Below, in pieces: positions 1-5,490 of a stretch of DNA of 5,490 bases. How positions within the stretch are numbered: the first letter of the stretch is position 1; every line of letters begins with the position of its first letter. Below the pieces are notes generated by a model. The model had not been told where the DNA came from and made no database searches. It saw only the letters and a list, made by a program, of their open reading frames with translations. This DNA is from Bacteroidetes bacterium QH_1_64_81. GTDB taxonomy: Bacteria; Bacteroidota; Rhodothermia; Rhodothermales; Salinibacteraceae. Made by a program: the position numbers and the translations under genes. Where the stretch lies: NCBI GenBank assembly GCA_003022655.1, contig PXSX01000227.1, positions 3,755 to 9,244 of the forward strand, written 5' to 3'.

Positions 1-944
1 CCCACCACGCCGAGCACCGCGGCCTCGCCCAGCACGAGCCGAAACACCTGCGCCCGCGTCACGCCCAGGGCTCGGAGCCGCCCCAGCAGCCCGCGCCGCT
101 GGACGATGGAAAAGGTCATCGTGTTGTAGATGAGGAACGCCCCTACGATGAGGGCCAGGAGGCTGAGAGCCGTCAGATTGAGATCAAACGCCTTCGTCAT
201 TTGGGCCACTGTCTCCGTACGGGTGTCCGAGCGCCGGAGTTGGACGCCCTCGGGCAGCGCCTGGCGGACCCGATCCAGGTAGGCCGTCTGGGTCCCCTCG
301 TCCGACGGAGCGAGAAGGTCGATGCGGCTCAGGCGTCCGGACTGGTCGAAGAGGCGCTGGGCCGTCGGCACGTCGACGACCAGGAGGTTGGCCACGGACC
401 GACGCGTCCGCTCGTTTCGGGGTTCGATGAGCCCGAGCAGGCTGACTGAGTAGGTCGACCCTTCGACGTCGACCTGGAGGGTGTCGCCAGACGACAGCGA
501 AAGCTCTCGGGCCGTTGGGGCGCTCATTAGCGCCGCGTCCCGGGTCATAAACGCGCCCAGGTCCAGGCCGCTCGACGCCCCGGTGCCCAGGTAGGGCCGG
601 AAGGCGGCGTCGGCGAGCGGATCGATGCCGATAACTTGGAAGGTGCGGTCGCCCCGCTGTAGGGTGGCGTATCCCTCCACGATGGGGGCCGAGGGTCGAA
701 CACCGGCCTCTCGCAGGCGGCGGTACACGTTGTCGTCGAGCGTTTCGCCGGTGCCTACGACCTGATGCGTGGCCGCCCCCGTCACCGTCACCGCGGACAG
801 CTCGAAGGCCCGGCTCGCGCTCGTATTGGCCAGGTCGATCGACACGACCACCGCCACGCCGATGGCTACCCCCAGGACGGACAGCCCCATGAGCCACGGG
901 TGCTGGGTGAGGTAGCGGCGGCTGGAGCGCTGGAGAAGCGTCAT
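1..944 (-). CDS. FtsX-family ABC transporter permease, N-terminal part (cut by window edge)
   Basis: The frame is open from an ATG at 944 to the left edge (314 codons, no stop), so the C-terminal part lies outside the window. The protein begins with a short basic stretch and a transmembrane helix at about residues 18-37. A long extracytoplasmic region follows (about 38-255), resembling the MacB/LolC periplasmic core. A second helix lies at about 258-275 (TALSLLALIVGAFLIYNT). Next comes the FtsX-type cytoplasmic stretch that ends in LRALGVTRAQVFRLVLGEA. Family members with this N-terminus are often about 800-850 residues with two FtsX domains, which I infer here but cannot see. Such permeases work with a LolD/MacB-type ATPase to move lipoproteins, lipids or peptides out of the inner membrane, and the substrate cannot be told from sequence. 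The ATPase gene lies 117 bp upstream on the same strand, so the two were probably co-transcribed. Codons look intact throughout. No Shine-Dalgarno sequence is evident before the ATG. Confidence 0.88.
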   Translation of the reverse strand, partial: MTLLQRSSRRYLTQHPWLMGLSVLGVAIGVAVVVSIDLANTSASRAFELSAVTVTGAATHQVVGTGETLDDNVYRRLREAGVRPSAPIVEGYATLQRGDRTFQVIGIDPLADAAFRPYLGTGASSGLDLGAFMTRDAALMSAPTARELSLSSGDTLQVDVEGSTYSVSLLGLIEPRNERTRRSVANLLVVDVPTAQRLFDQSGRLSRIDLLAPSDEGTQTAYLDRVRQALPEGVQLRRSDTRTETVAQMTKAFDLNLTALSLLALIVGAFLIYNTMTFSIVQRRGLLGRLRALGVTRAQVFRLVLGEAAVLGVV

Positions 945-975
945 CTTCGATTGGGAATGGGAGAAAGGGGGAGAG

Positions 976-1062
976 GGCGAATGGGAGAGTGGGCGTGTGG
1001 ACGTATTGGCGGCGGCGAGCGCTGGAGGTTATTTCGTCCACGCTCCCACTCCCCCACTCTCC
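976..1062. repeat. Long imperfect inverted repeat between ATPase and permease genes
   Basis: Arms at 976-1003 and 1035-1062 pair at about 23 of 28 positions, with four mismatches and one G-T pair, around a 31-base spacer. The innermost seven base pairs are perfect (GTGGACG at 997-1003, CGTCCAC at 1035-1041). The outer arm starts at the ATPase stop codon. One arm is purine-rich (GGGAGAGTGGG) and the other pyrimidine-rich. No T-run follows on the minus strand, so it is not a classical intrinsic terminator. It could act as an mRNA stabiliser or partial terminator that sets the ATPase:permease ratio, or be a copy of a dispersed intergenic repeat. The pairing is seen directly; the role is inferred. 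Confidence 0.6.
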
Positions 1063-1727
1063 TAACGGCTCGCTCCCACATACTCCGGCACTTCATCGCG
1101 CAGGGTGCCGCCGTGCAAGTGCAGCACGCGGTCGGCGCGGGGAAGCACCTCGGGGTCGTGGGTGGCCACGAGGAGTGTCGTGTCGGTGTCCCGGACGAGA
1201 TCGCCCAGCAGAGTGAGGAGGACGAGGAGCGGATCGTGGGTCAGCGCTCGCGCCACGGCCACCCGCTGCTGCTCGCCGCCCGAGAGCCGGTCCGGAAACG
1301 CATCTGCCCGGTCTGCCAGCCCCACCCGGCCCAGCATTGCCTGCGCCCGGTCGTGGTCTGCACGGGGCGTGCTCCCAGCCAGCTCCAGGGGGAGTCGCAC
1401 GTTCTCGGCCACCGTGAGCGTCGAGATCAGGTTAAACGACTGAAACACGAACCCGATATTCGCACGACGAAATTTGGTTCGTTCGGTTTCGGACTTCTCT
1501 GTGAGGTCGCTGCCACCGATGCGGACGTGGCCAGATGTGGGGAGGTCGATGCCGCTGATGAGGTTGAGGAGCGTGCTCTTGCCCGCCCCACTGCGGCCCA
1601 TCAGGACTGAAAAGGCCCCGCGGTCGAGATGAAGCGACACGTCCCGGAGCACCGTGCGGTCCTGATCGCCCTCGCGATACGTCTTGGTCAGCGCATTAAG
1701 CTCGACGAGGGGGGAGGAAGCAGGCAT
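1062..1727 (-). CDS. LolD/MacB-type ABC transporter ATPase lacking the Walker B/D-loop segment
   Basis: The 221-residue product is the nucleotide-binding subunit expected to power the permease encoded just downstream. Walker A (GRSGAGKST) is at residues 44-52, the Q-loop glutamine at 96, the signature LSGGEQQRV at 148-156 and the H-loop histidine at 190 (ATHDPEVL). The family normally reads LVLADEPTGNLD followed by a short variable stretch between signature and H-loop. Here LVL (168-170) runs straight into LTLLGDL. About 16 residues are missing, including the Walker B aspartate, the catalytic glutamate and the D-loop. The loss is in frame at about 1217/1218, and both flanks stay family-like. 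The product should bind ATP poorly or fail to hydrolyse it. The start is the ATG at 1727, because it places Walker A at the usual distance. The frame is open up to 1916, but that 63-residue extension is not family-like. The normal length would be about 237 residues. Confidence 0.85.
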   Translation of the reverse strand: MPASSPLVELNALTKTYREGDQDRTVLRDVSLHLDRGAFSVLMGRSGAGKSTLLNLISGIDLPTSGHVRIGGSDLTEKSETERTKFRRANIGFVFQSFNLISTLTVAENVRLPLELAGSTPRADHDRAQAMLGRVGLADRADAFPDRLSGGEQQRVAVARALTHDPLLVLLTLLGDLVRDTDTTLLVATHDPEVLPRADRVLHLHGGTLRDEVPEYVGASR

Positions 1728-1908
1728 CGAAAGAGTAGAAGCACGTAGAAAGTCTAGAAAACTGCATCTTGCCTTGACCCCCAGATTCGCAACGGCAAGT
1801 CCTCCGATTCGATCCACGCGGGACCGATCGGGCAGCGGGGCAGCACGCGGCATTGACAGACGCTTGTTTCGGAAGCACCCGTCCCGCTGGAAAAACGATC
1901 CGTAGCGG
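1728..1908. other. Gap between pyrB and the ABC ATPase gene
   Basis: This 181-bp stretch separates the pyrB stop from the ATPase start. It contains no convincing gene, although the ATPase frame happens to stay open through it. The part nearest the ATPase start (about 1730-1765) is AT-richer than its surroundings. On the coding strand it is pyrimidine-rich, with reiterated TTTCTA/CTTCTA units. It may hold a promoter for the transporter genes, but I see no convincing -35/-10 or Bacteroidota -33/-7 pair. The short CCG-CTA-CGG hairpin with a T5 run just after the pyrB stop is too weak to call a terminator. Confidence 0.4.
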
Positions 1909-2877
1909 CTATCCATCGTCGCGCTGGGGTGCCATCAGGTAGAGCACAGCCATCCGCAGGGCGACCCCATTGGTTACCTGGCTCAGGATGATCGCCCGCT
2001 CGTGATCGACCACCTCGTCGGCCAGCTCGATGCCCCGATTCACGGGGCCCGGGTGCATGATGAGCAGGTCGGGATGGCGGCGCAGGTGGTCGGGGGTGAT
2101 GCCGTACTGCTGGTGATACTCGCGTGTGCTGGGGAAGAGGCCTTCATCCTGCCGTTCCATCTGGATGCGGAGGGCCATCGCAATGTCGCAGCCCTCCAGG
2201 GCCGCGTCGAGCCGCGTCGTGGTGCGCACGTCCATCGCCGCCTCCATCTCCACCGGCAGCATGGTGGCCGGGCCGCAGAGCGTAACGTCCGCCCCGAGCG
2301 TAGTAAGCGCCTGCACATTGGAGCGGGCCACGCGGCTGTGGGTGATGTCGCCGATAATGGAGACCTGCAGGTCCTCGAACGTGTCGACGTGTGCCCGCAT
2401 CGTGAGGAGGTCGAGCAGCGCCTGAGTGGGGTGGGCGTGGGCGCCGTCGCCCGCGTTGATGATGACGCTGTCGGTGCAGCGGGCCAAAAAGTGGGGCGCG
2501 CCCGGCGAGGAGTGGCGAAGGATGACCACGTCCACCTTCATGGCCTCCACGTTGCGGGCCGTGTCCTTGAGCGTCTCGCCCTTCGTGACCGACGAGCCGG
2601 ACTTCGATAAGCTCACCGTTTCGGCGGACAGGCGTCCGGCGGCGAGGCTGAAGGAGAGCTTCGTTCGCGTCGACGGCTCGAAGAAGAGGCTCGCTACTGA
2701 GGTGCCCTGGAGAGTAGGCACCTGCCGGATGGGGCGGTCCAGCACGGCGCGGAACTCCTGCGCCGTGTCGAGCAGGTGGCGAAGCTCGTCGGCCGTGTAG
2801 GTTGAGAGGTCGAGCAGGTGCTCGTGGCGGAGCTCCGCCTTACGGTCCGGCGCGGCAGAGGATCGCGATTCGGCCAT
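1909..2877 (-). CDS. pyrB: Aspartate carbamoyltransferase catalytic subunit
   Basis: The enzyme condenses carbamoyl phosphate and L-aspartate to N-carbamoyl-aspartate, the committed step of cytoplasmic pyrimidine synthesis. The 322-residue protein is full length for the family (about 305-335). The carbamoyl-phosphate motif FFEPSTRT is at 65-72, and [10 protein letters not shown] carries the active-site lysine at 99. [13 protein letters not shown] begins at 121, HPTQALLD is at 149-156 and [12 protein letters not shown] is at 176-187. LRIQMER follows at 236-242, and the late loop HPGPVNRG is at 275-282. All expected catalytic residues are present (equivalents of E. coli R54, T55, K84, R105, H134, Q137, R167 and R229). 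The late loop is the HPGPVNRG type seen in enzymes encoded with pyrR or pyrC rather than the E. coli type with PyrI. No pyrI or pyrC lies in the window. The ATG at 2877 follows the pyrR remnant stop by 45 bp, which suggests a pyrR-pyrB operon. The first 15-20 residues are poorly conserved, so a slightly later start is possible. Confidence 0.96.
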   Translation of the reverse strand: MAESRSSAAPDRKAELRHEHLLDLSTYTADELRHLLDTAQEFRAVLDRPIRQVPTLQGTSVASLFFEPSTRTKLSFSLAAGRLSAETVSLSKSGSSVTKGETLKDTARNVEAMKVDVVILRHSSPGAPHFLARCTDSVIINAGDGAHAHPTQALLDLLTMRAHVDTFEDLQVSIIGDITHSRVARSNVQALTTLGADVTLCGPATMLPVEMEAAMDVRTTTRLDAALEGCDIAMALRIQMERQDEGLFPSTREYHQQYGITPDHLRRHPDLLIMHPGPVNRGIELADEVVDHERAIILSQVTNGVALRMAVLYLMAPQRDDG

Positions 2878-2922
2878 GAGAGCAAGGCGTTCGGCGGCTT
2901 GGGGGGAAGATGAATGAGACGG

Positions 2923-3425
2923 TCAACGGGCGTCGTCTTCGACACTCCGGGGCAACGAGGCTTTCACCAGCCACACCCCGTCTTCCTCGTCCACTTCCTC
3001 AACGCAGACCCGGATTTCTTCGTCGGGGAGGGTCGGCACCTCGCGGCCCACGATGTCGGTCGGCCGGTCCGCCCGGTAAACACGACGTCGTCGACGAGGA
3101 CGAGGTGGCGGTCCGTCACGTCGAACGGGATGCGGGTGGTTTGAATCTCAGGCTGCTCCAGCCGCAGGCGCACGTCGTCCCGGTACATGGTGACGTCGAG
3201 GAGGCCCAAGGGCAACTCGATGTCGGTCTGCGCCCGGATGCGGGTCTGGAGGCGGCGGGCCAGGTGCACGCCCCGCGTCTGCATGCCGACCAGCGCGAAC
3301 GTGTCGGCGGGCGCCGGCGCGTCCGGGTCGATGCGCTCAAGGATCTGCTGGGCCATGCGGTCCAGCGTCCGCCCGAGGTCGCGGGCCGTCATGAGTTGTG
3401 CCTTGATGCGGTCGTCGGAGGACAT
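2923..3425 (-). pseudogene. pyrR: Broken pyrR: pyrimidine regulator/uracil phosphoribosyltransferase with internal deletion and frameshift
   Basis: PyrR proteins bind pyr mRNA in response to UMP/UTP and PRPP and often have weak uracil phosphoribosyltransferase activity. From the ATG at 3425, residues 1-120 are typical: FALVGMQTRGVHLARRL (43-59), the LLDVTMYRDD strand (75-84) and the PRPP-binding motif VDDVVFTGRT (111-120). The frame then turns to unrelated residues and stops at 2964, giving 153 residues. The normal C-terminus continues in another frame from about 3066 (RPTDIVGREVPTLPDEEI) to a TGA at 2923-2925. Compared with B. subtilis PyrR, the segment resembling [32 protein letters not shown] (quoted only as the known family pattern) is absent. 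The loss is about 32 residues, or about 97 bp. The restored length would be about 199 residues. Because a core segment is missing, a simple ribosomal frameshift could not restore function. It may be a true pseudogene or an assembly error. It sits 45 bp upstream of pyrB. Confidence 0.88.
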
Positions 3426-3548
3426 GGACGTAGGCAGTGGGTTGGCAACTGGGTCGGGGTGGCGTCGCAGCGTGTCCGGAGCAGGGAGCCGCGTCGGGGA
3501 TGTCGCGTCGCTTCCAAGGAACTGAACACAGGGCAGACTTTCTAGTGG

Positions 3549-3560
3549 GCCGTGCACGGC
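3549..3560. promoter_or_regulatory. Perfect 12-bp palindrome, possible operator
   Basis: GCCGTGCACGGC is its own reverse complement and lies 124 bp upstream of the pyrR start. It sits inside a larger weak inverted pair (TGGGCC at 3546-3551 and GGCCC just after 3570). It could be a binding site for a dimeric regulator of pyrR-pyrB. In GC-rich DNA a palindrome of this size can also occur by chance. Confidence 0.25.
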
Positions 3561-3690
3561 AATCGCATCTTGGCCCGAGGCCTGATGGTGCCTCGATCCG
3601 GGGCGGTGTGTTCGTGCTCCCACGCGCCCTCTCGCCCGCTCCATTCGGGCAGTTTCGTTGATCAGAGGCGGACGAGCCTCCACACCACGA

Positions 3691-3712
3691 AGGAAATTTT
3701 TAACATACGATC
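3691..3712. promoter_or_regulatory. AT-rich patch, candidate promoter core
   Basis: GGAAATTTTTAACATACGA is the only clearly AT-rich stretch in the divergent region. Read leftward it contains TATGTTAA, which partly fits a -10 (TATGTT) or the Bacteroidota -7 element (TAnnTTTG). No matching upstream element at the right spacing is clear on either strand, so direction cannot be fixed. Leaders would be long: about 220 bases to DUF58 or about 280 bases to pyrR. Confidence 0.25.
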
Positions 3713-3761
3713 GCCCTGGTGGGCCGTGTTGGCGTTCGTGCGTCTGGGCGTATGCCGGAAT

Positions 3762-3783
3762 GCGTGAGGAGTGAAGCGTGAGG
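3762..3783. repeat. Short direct repeat GCGTGAGG with an inverted partner
   Basis: GCGTGAGG occurs at 3762-3769 and 3776-3783, with the related GCGTGCGG just after. An inverted TCACGCA at 3812-3818 matches TGCGTGA at 3761-3767. This looks like degenerate intergenic repeat DNA rather than a defined element. Confidence 0.4.
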
Positions 3784-3886
3784 CGTGCGGCTGCCGTTTC
3801 CCGTGCGTATTTCACGCACCACTGAGCGTAAAGTCACGTTCTTGTACCCGCACGGCATCGGGTCCGGCACGGCACTGCCTCTTTCG

Positions 3887-3929
3887 TCCTTACATCCGTC
3901 CACACTTCCATACGTCCCTACGTCCATCC
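3887..3929 (+). repeat. Pyrimidine-rich reiterated leader before the DUF58 start
   Basis: Reiterated units of the form TACGTCC / CATCCGTCC / CTTCCATACGTCC run directly into the ATG at 3930. No Shine-Dalgarno sequence is present. A similar CCTACGTCCAT lies, in the coding sense, directly before and overlapping the pyrR ATG (3424-3434). This may be a leader style of the genome, tied to translation without a Shine-Dalgarno sequence, or simple slippage-prone repeat DNA. Confidence 0.4.
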
Positions 3930-4862
3930 ATGGCCGAGTCCAACGTTGCCCGCCGCTACCTCGATCCCGTCGTGGTGTCACAGCTGGACACCATGGAGCT
4001 TCGGGCCCGCCTCATCGTCGAGGGCTTCATTACCGGCCTGCACCGGAGTCCGTACCACGGCTTCTCGGTCGAGTTTGCCGAACACCGGCCCTACAATCCC
4101 GGCGACGAGCTTCGCCACGTGGACTGGAAGGTCTACGCCAAGACGGATCGCTTCTACGTCAAGCAGTACGAGGAGGAAACGAACCTCCGGAATTACATCG
4201 TCCTCGATACGTCGGCGTCGATGCGCTACGAGGGGGACGGGTCCGTCTCGAAGCTCGACTACGGCTCCTACCTCGCCGCCGCCCTCCACAACCTCATGCT
4301 CAAGCAGCGGGACGCAACGGGCCTCATCGGGTTCGACGAGTCGGTGCACACGTTTCGGCCCCCGAAGGCCACCCAGGGCTACCTGCGGCAGCTCCTCGTG
4401 GCCCTCGAACAGATGCACCAGCAGGACGCCGAGGGGCAGCGTACGAGCGCCGCGGCTGCGCTCGAGGAGGTCGCGCAGCGGGTCGAGCGCCGCTCCCTCA
4501 TCGTCGTGATGACGGACCTGTTCGAGAACATCGCGGCCCACGACGACCTTCTCCGGGCCCTGCGCCACCTCCGACACCGCGGGCACGAGGTGATTGTGTT
4601 TCACATCCTGGAGGGAAATACGGAGCGTCGGTTTCGCTTCCCGGACCGGCCCATGCTCTTTCGAGACGTGGAGACGGGAGAGGAGGTATCCCTCCAGCCC
4701 GCGCAGCTGCGCGATCACTACACGGAGGCAGTTGAGCATTTCACCGAGACGTTCCGCCGCAACTGCCTGGAGCACGACATCGACTTTGCGGAGCTCGACA
4801 CGAATGAGGCCTACGACACGGCCCTGATGAAGTATCTCAACAAGCGGTCTCGCCTCGCGTGA
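3930..4862 (+). CDS. DUF58 (von Willebrand A-like) domain protein
   Basis: The 310-residue protein is a complete DUF58 family member with a degenerate von Willebrand A fold. The diagnostic motif spans residues 53-66 (RPYNPGDELRHVDW). A MIDAS-like DTSASM sits at 93-98 and MTDLFE at 194-199, the other ends of the expected metal site. A C-terminal helical tail follows (about 256-310). No signal peptide or membrane helix is visible, so it is probably cytoplasmic. Family members are usually encoded beside a MoxR AAA+ ATPase and BatA/BatB-like membrane proteins, and are thought to act with MoxR in protein maturation or stress response. No such partner lies in this window. The start is the ATG at 3930, and an upstream open frame is not family-like. 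The stop lies eight bases from the stop of the opposing gene. The sequence is acidic and intact. The precise role is unknown. Confidence 0.93.
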   Translation: MAESNVARRYLDPVVVSQLDTMELRARLIVEGFITGLHRSPYHGFSVEFAEHRPYNPGDELRHVDWKVYAKTDRFYVKQYEEETNLRNYIVLDTSASMRYEGDGSVSKLDYGSYLAAALHNLMLKQRDATGLIGFDESVHTFRPPKATQGYLRQLLVALEQMHQQDAEGQRTSAAAALEEVAQRVERRSLIVVMTDLFENIAAHDDLLRALRHLRHRGHEVIVFHILEGNTERRFRFPDRPMLFRDVETGEEVSLQPAQLRDHYTEAVEHFTETFRRNCLEHDIDFAELDTNEAYDTALMKYLNKRSRLA

Positions 4863-4870
4863 GGTCGCCA

Positions 4871-5458
4871 CTACGGCTGGGCCTTCGCCACGGGCTCCGG
4901 CGACGGAGCGCGGAGGGCCTCCAGACGGTCGAGCAGGGCGGCTTGGGCCTCCGGATCCGACAGTGCGACGATCACGGGGCCTTCCGGCGTGCGAAGGCAA
5001 ATGACCTCCTCGGGAAGGCGGCCGGCGAAGACCCGGGTGGCCGCGTAGCGGCGGTAGTGGCGGTGGTACTGCCGGGCGGGGATGAGGGCGACGTCCTCGA
5101 CCGACGTGTGGGAAATGGTGCAGGAACGGTCGCCCTGAGTGAGCGTCACCGCGTCGGACTGACACTCCACGCGGACCGCCGGGCGAAAGCCCACGAGACC
5201 GACCCCGATGAGCGCCAGGACCGATCCCACTTGTCCGCCCCGAAAGAGCACCTGCCACGACGGGTTGGCGAGGAGAGTGGGCTTCAGGAAGGCCCATCCC
5301 AGATAGTGGATCATCAGCAGGGCGAGGCTCAGGCCCGTGAGGGCCACGATGTAGAGCGCCTCGCCCCGAAGACGGTCGCCCACCCGGGCCCGAACCGCCC
5401 GGCCGAGCACCGAGTAGCTGGGATGATACGAACGGGAAGACTCGAAGGTGTGCGTCAC
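4871..5458 (-). CDS. Two-helix membrane protein of unknown function
   Basis: I do not recognise a named family. The 195-residue product has a basic N-terminus and a first membrane helix at about 35-57 (ALYIVALTGLSLALLMIHYLGW). A second helix lies at about 76-91, followed by a soluble C-terminal part of about 100 residues with alternating beta-like stretches (VRVECQSDAVTLTQGDRSCTISHTSVEDVALIP). This layout resembles small proteins with two helices and a PH-like domain, but that is only a structural guess. An unusual aromatic-basic cluster, YHRHYRRY, is at 131-138. The start is a GTG at 5458. The frame stays open upstream to the window edge with no ATG, so the true start could be further right. 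The gene converges on DUF58 with an eight-base gap, which does not imply shared function. Confidence 0.72.
   Translation of the reverse strand: MTHTFESSRSYHPSYSVLGRAVRARVGDRLRGEALYIVALTGLSLALLMIHYLGWAFLKPTLLANPSWQVLFRGGQVGSVLALIGVGLVGFRPAVRVECQSDAVTLTQGDRSCTISHTSVEDVALIPARQYHRHYRRYAATRVFAGRLPEEVICLRTPEGPVIVALSDPEAQAALLDRLEALRAPSPEPVAKAQP
4894..4909. terminator. GNRA-loop hairpin just past the DUF58 stop, possible transcript end
   Basis: GCTCCG-GCGA-CGGAGC forms a perfect six-base-pair stem with a GCGA tetraloop, 32 bases after the DUF58 stop. It lies inside the 3' end of the opposing gene. There is no following T-run, so it is weak as an intrinsic terminator. It may mark or stabilise the end of the DUF58 transcript, or be a coincidence of the coding sequence. 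Confidence 0.3.
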
Positions 5459-5490
5459 AGCGACGACAAGGGCTGCGGTGGGGAGGCTCC

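Larger units (their letters stand above)
3426..3929. promoter_or_regulatory. Divergent intergenic region between pyrR and the DUF58 gene
   Basis: No gene is supported in these 504 bp; the open frames here lack family features. The region must hold the promoters for the leftward pyrR-pyrB unit and the rightward DUF58 gene. Visible structure includes a perfect 12-bp palindrome at 3549-3560 and a small stem-loop at 3665-3680 (GAGGC/GCCTC, six-base loop). An AT-rich patch lies at about 3691-3712, a GCGTGAGG direct repeat at 3762-3783, and a pyrimidine-rich run ends at the DUF58 start. I looked for a PyrR-binding RNA hairpin in the pyrR leader and saw no convincing match, so how pyrR-pyrB is controlled is not readable from this sequence. 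Confidence 0.5.

Noticed and set aside
184..1041. 285-residue leftward frame rich in R, G and P
   Set aside because: It overlaps the permease in another frame and has the low-complexity look of a GC-rich shadow; the permease frame is clearly the coding one.
1728..1916. N-terminal extension of the ABC ATPase back to 1916, overlapping pyrB by 8 bp
   Set aside because: The added 63 residues have no family likeness, and the ATG at 1727 gives the normal distance to Walker A.
1218..3104. Shared CTCGTCCTC string near both deletion sites as a recombination signal
   Set aside because: In pyrR it lies about 25 bases from the join, and in both genes it simply encodes the common LVL strand.
3661..3690. 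Possible PyrR-binding RNA hairpin or attenuator in the pyrR leader
   Set aside because: The small GAGGC/GCCTC stem does not match the known AGUCCAGAGAGGCU-type loop on either strand, and no terminator follows.
2967..3815. Long pyrR-containing frame starting at 3815 (283 residues)
   Set aside because: Everything before 3425 lacks PyrR similarity and covers the intergenic region; the frame is open only because the DNA is GC-rich.
3771..3929. Extended start of the DUF58 gene at 3771
   Set aside because: The extra 53 residues come from repeat-like intergenic DNA; the ATG at 3930 starts the conserved protein.
3978..5297. 439-residue antisense frame opposite DUF58
   Set aside because: It is a codon-position shadow of the intact DUF58 gene and has no recognisable domain.

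Overview
The window is GC-rich bacterial DNA carrying six genes, four leftward (permease, ABC ATPase, pyrB, pyrR), one rightward (DUF58) and one leftward at the right end (small membrane protein). High GC, starts with no clear Shine-Dalgarno sequence but pyrimidine-rich leaders, acidic proteins and a pyrR-pyrB pair next to a LolD/FtsX-type exporter suit a Rhodothermota/Bacteroidota-like organism such as a Salinibacter relative. That placement is an inference from style, not a demonstrated assignment.

Layout from left to right: (1) 1-944, the first 314 codons of a FtsX-family ABC permease that runs off the left edge. (2) 945-1061, a short gap with a long imperfect inverted repeat. (3) 1062-1727, the partner ABC ATPase, which has Walker A, Q-loop, signature and H-loop but no Walker B/D-loop segment. 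(4) 1728-1908, a gap. (5) 1909-2877, intact pyrB, aspartate carbamoyltransferase. (6) 2923-3425, pyrR, broken by an internal loss of about 97 bp that shifts the frame just after the PRPP-binding motif. (7) 3426-3929, a 504-bp divergent intergenic region. (8) 3930-4862, an intact DUF58 protein. (9) 4871-5458, a two-helix membrane protein of unknown function, tail to tail with DUF58.

pyrR and pyrB form a pyrimidine-synthesis pair, with the regulator first and the enzyme second. The ATPase and permease form a MacB/LolCD-like export pair read in the same direction and possibly from the same transcript. The DUF58 gene is read away from this block.

The most notable signal is that two neighbouring genes have each lost an internal, normally indispensable segment: the ATPase in frame, pyrR out of frame. 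The flanks of both junctions are otherwise well conserved. The losses are either real recent deletions or assembly/sequencing defects; the sequence alone cannot separate these. I found no CRISPR array, tRNA, rRNA, insertion sequence or obvious new multi-gene system.
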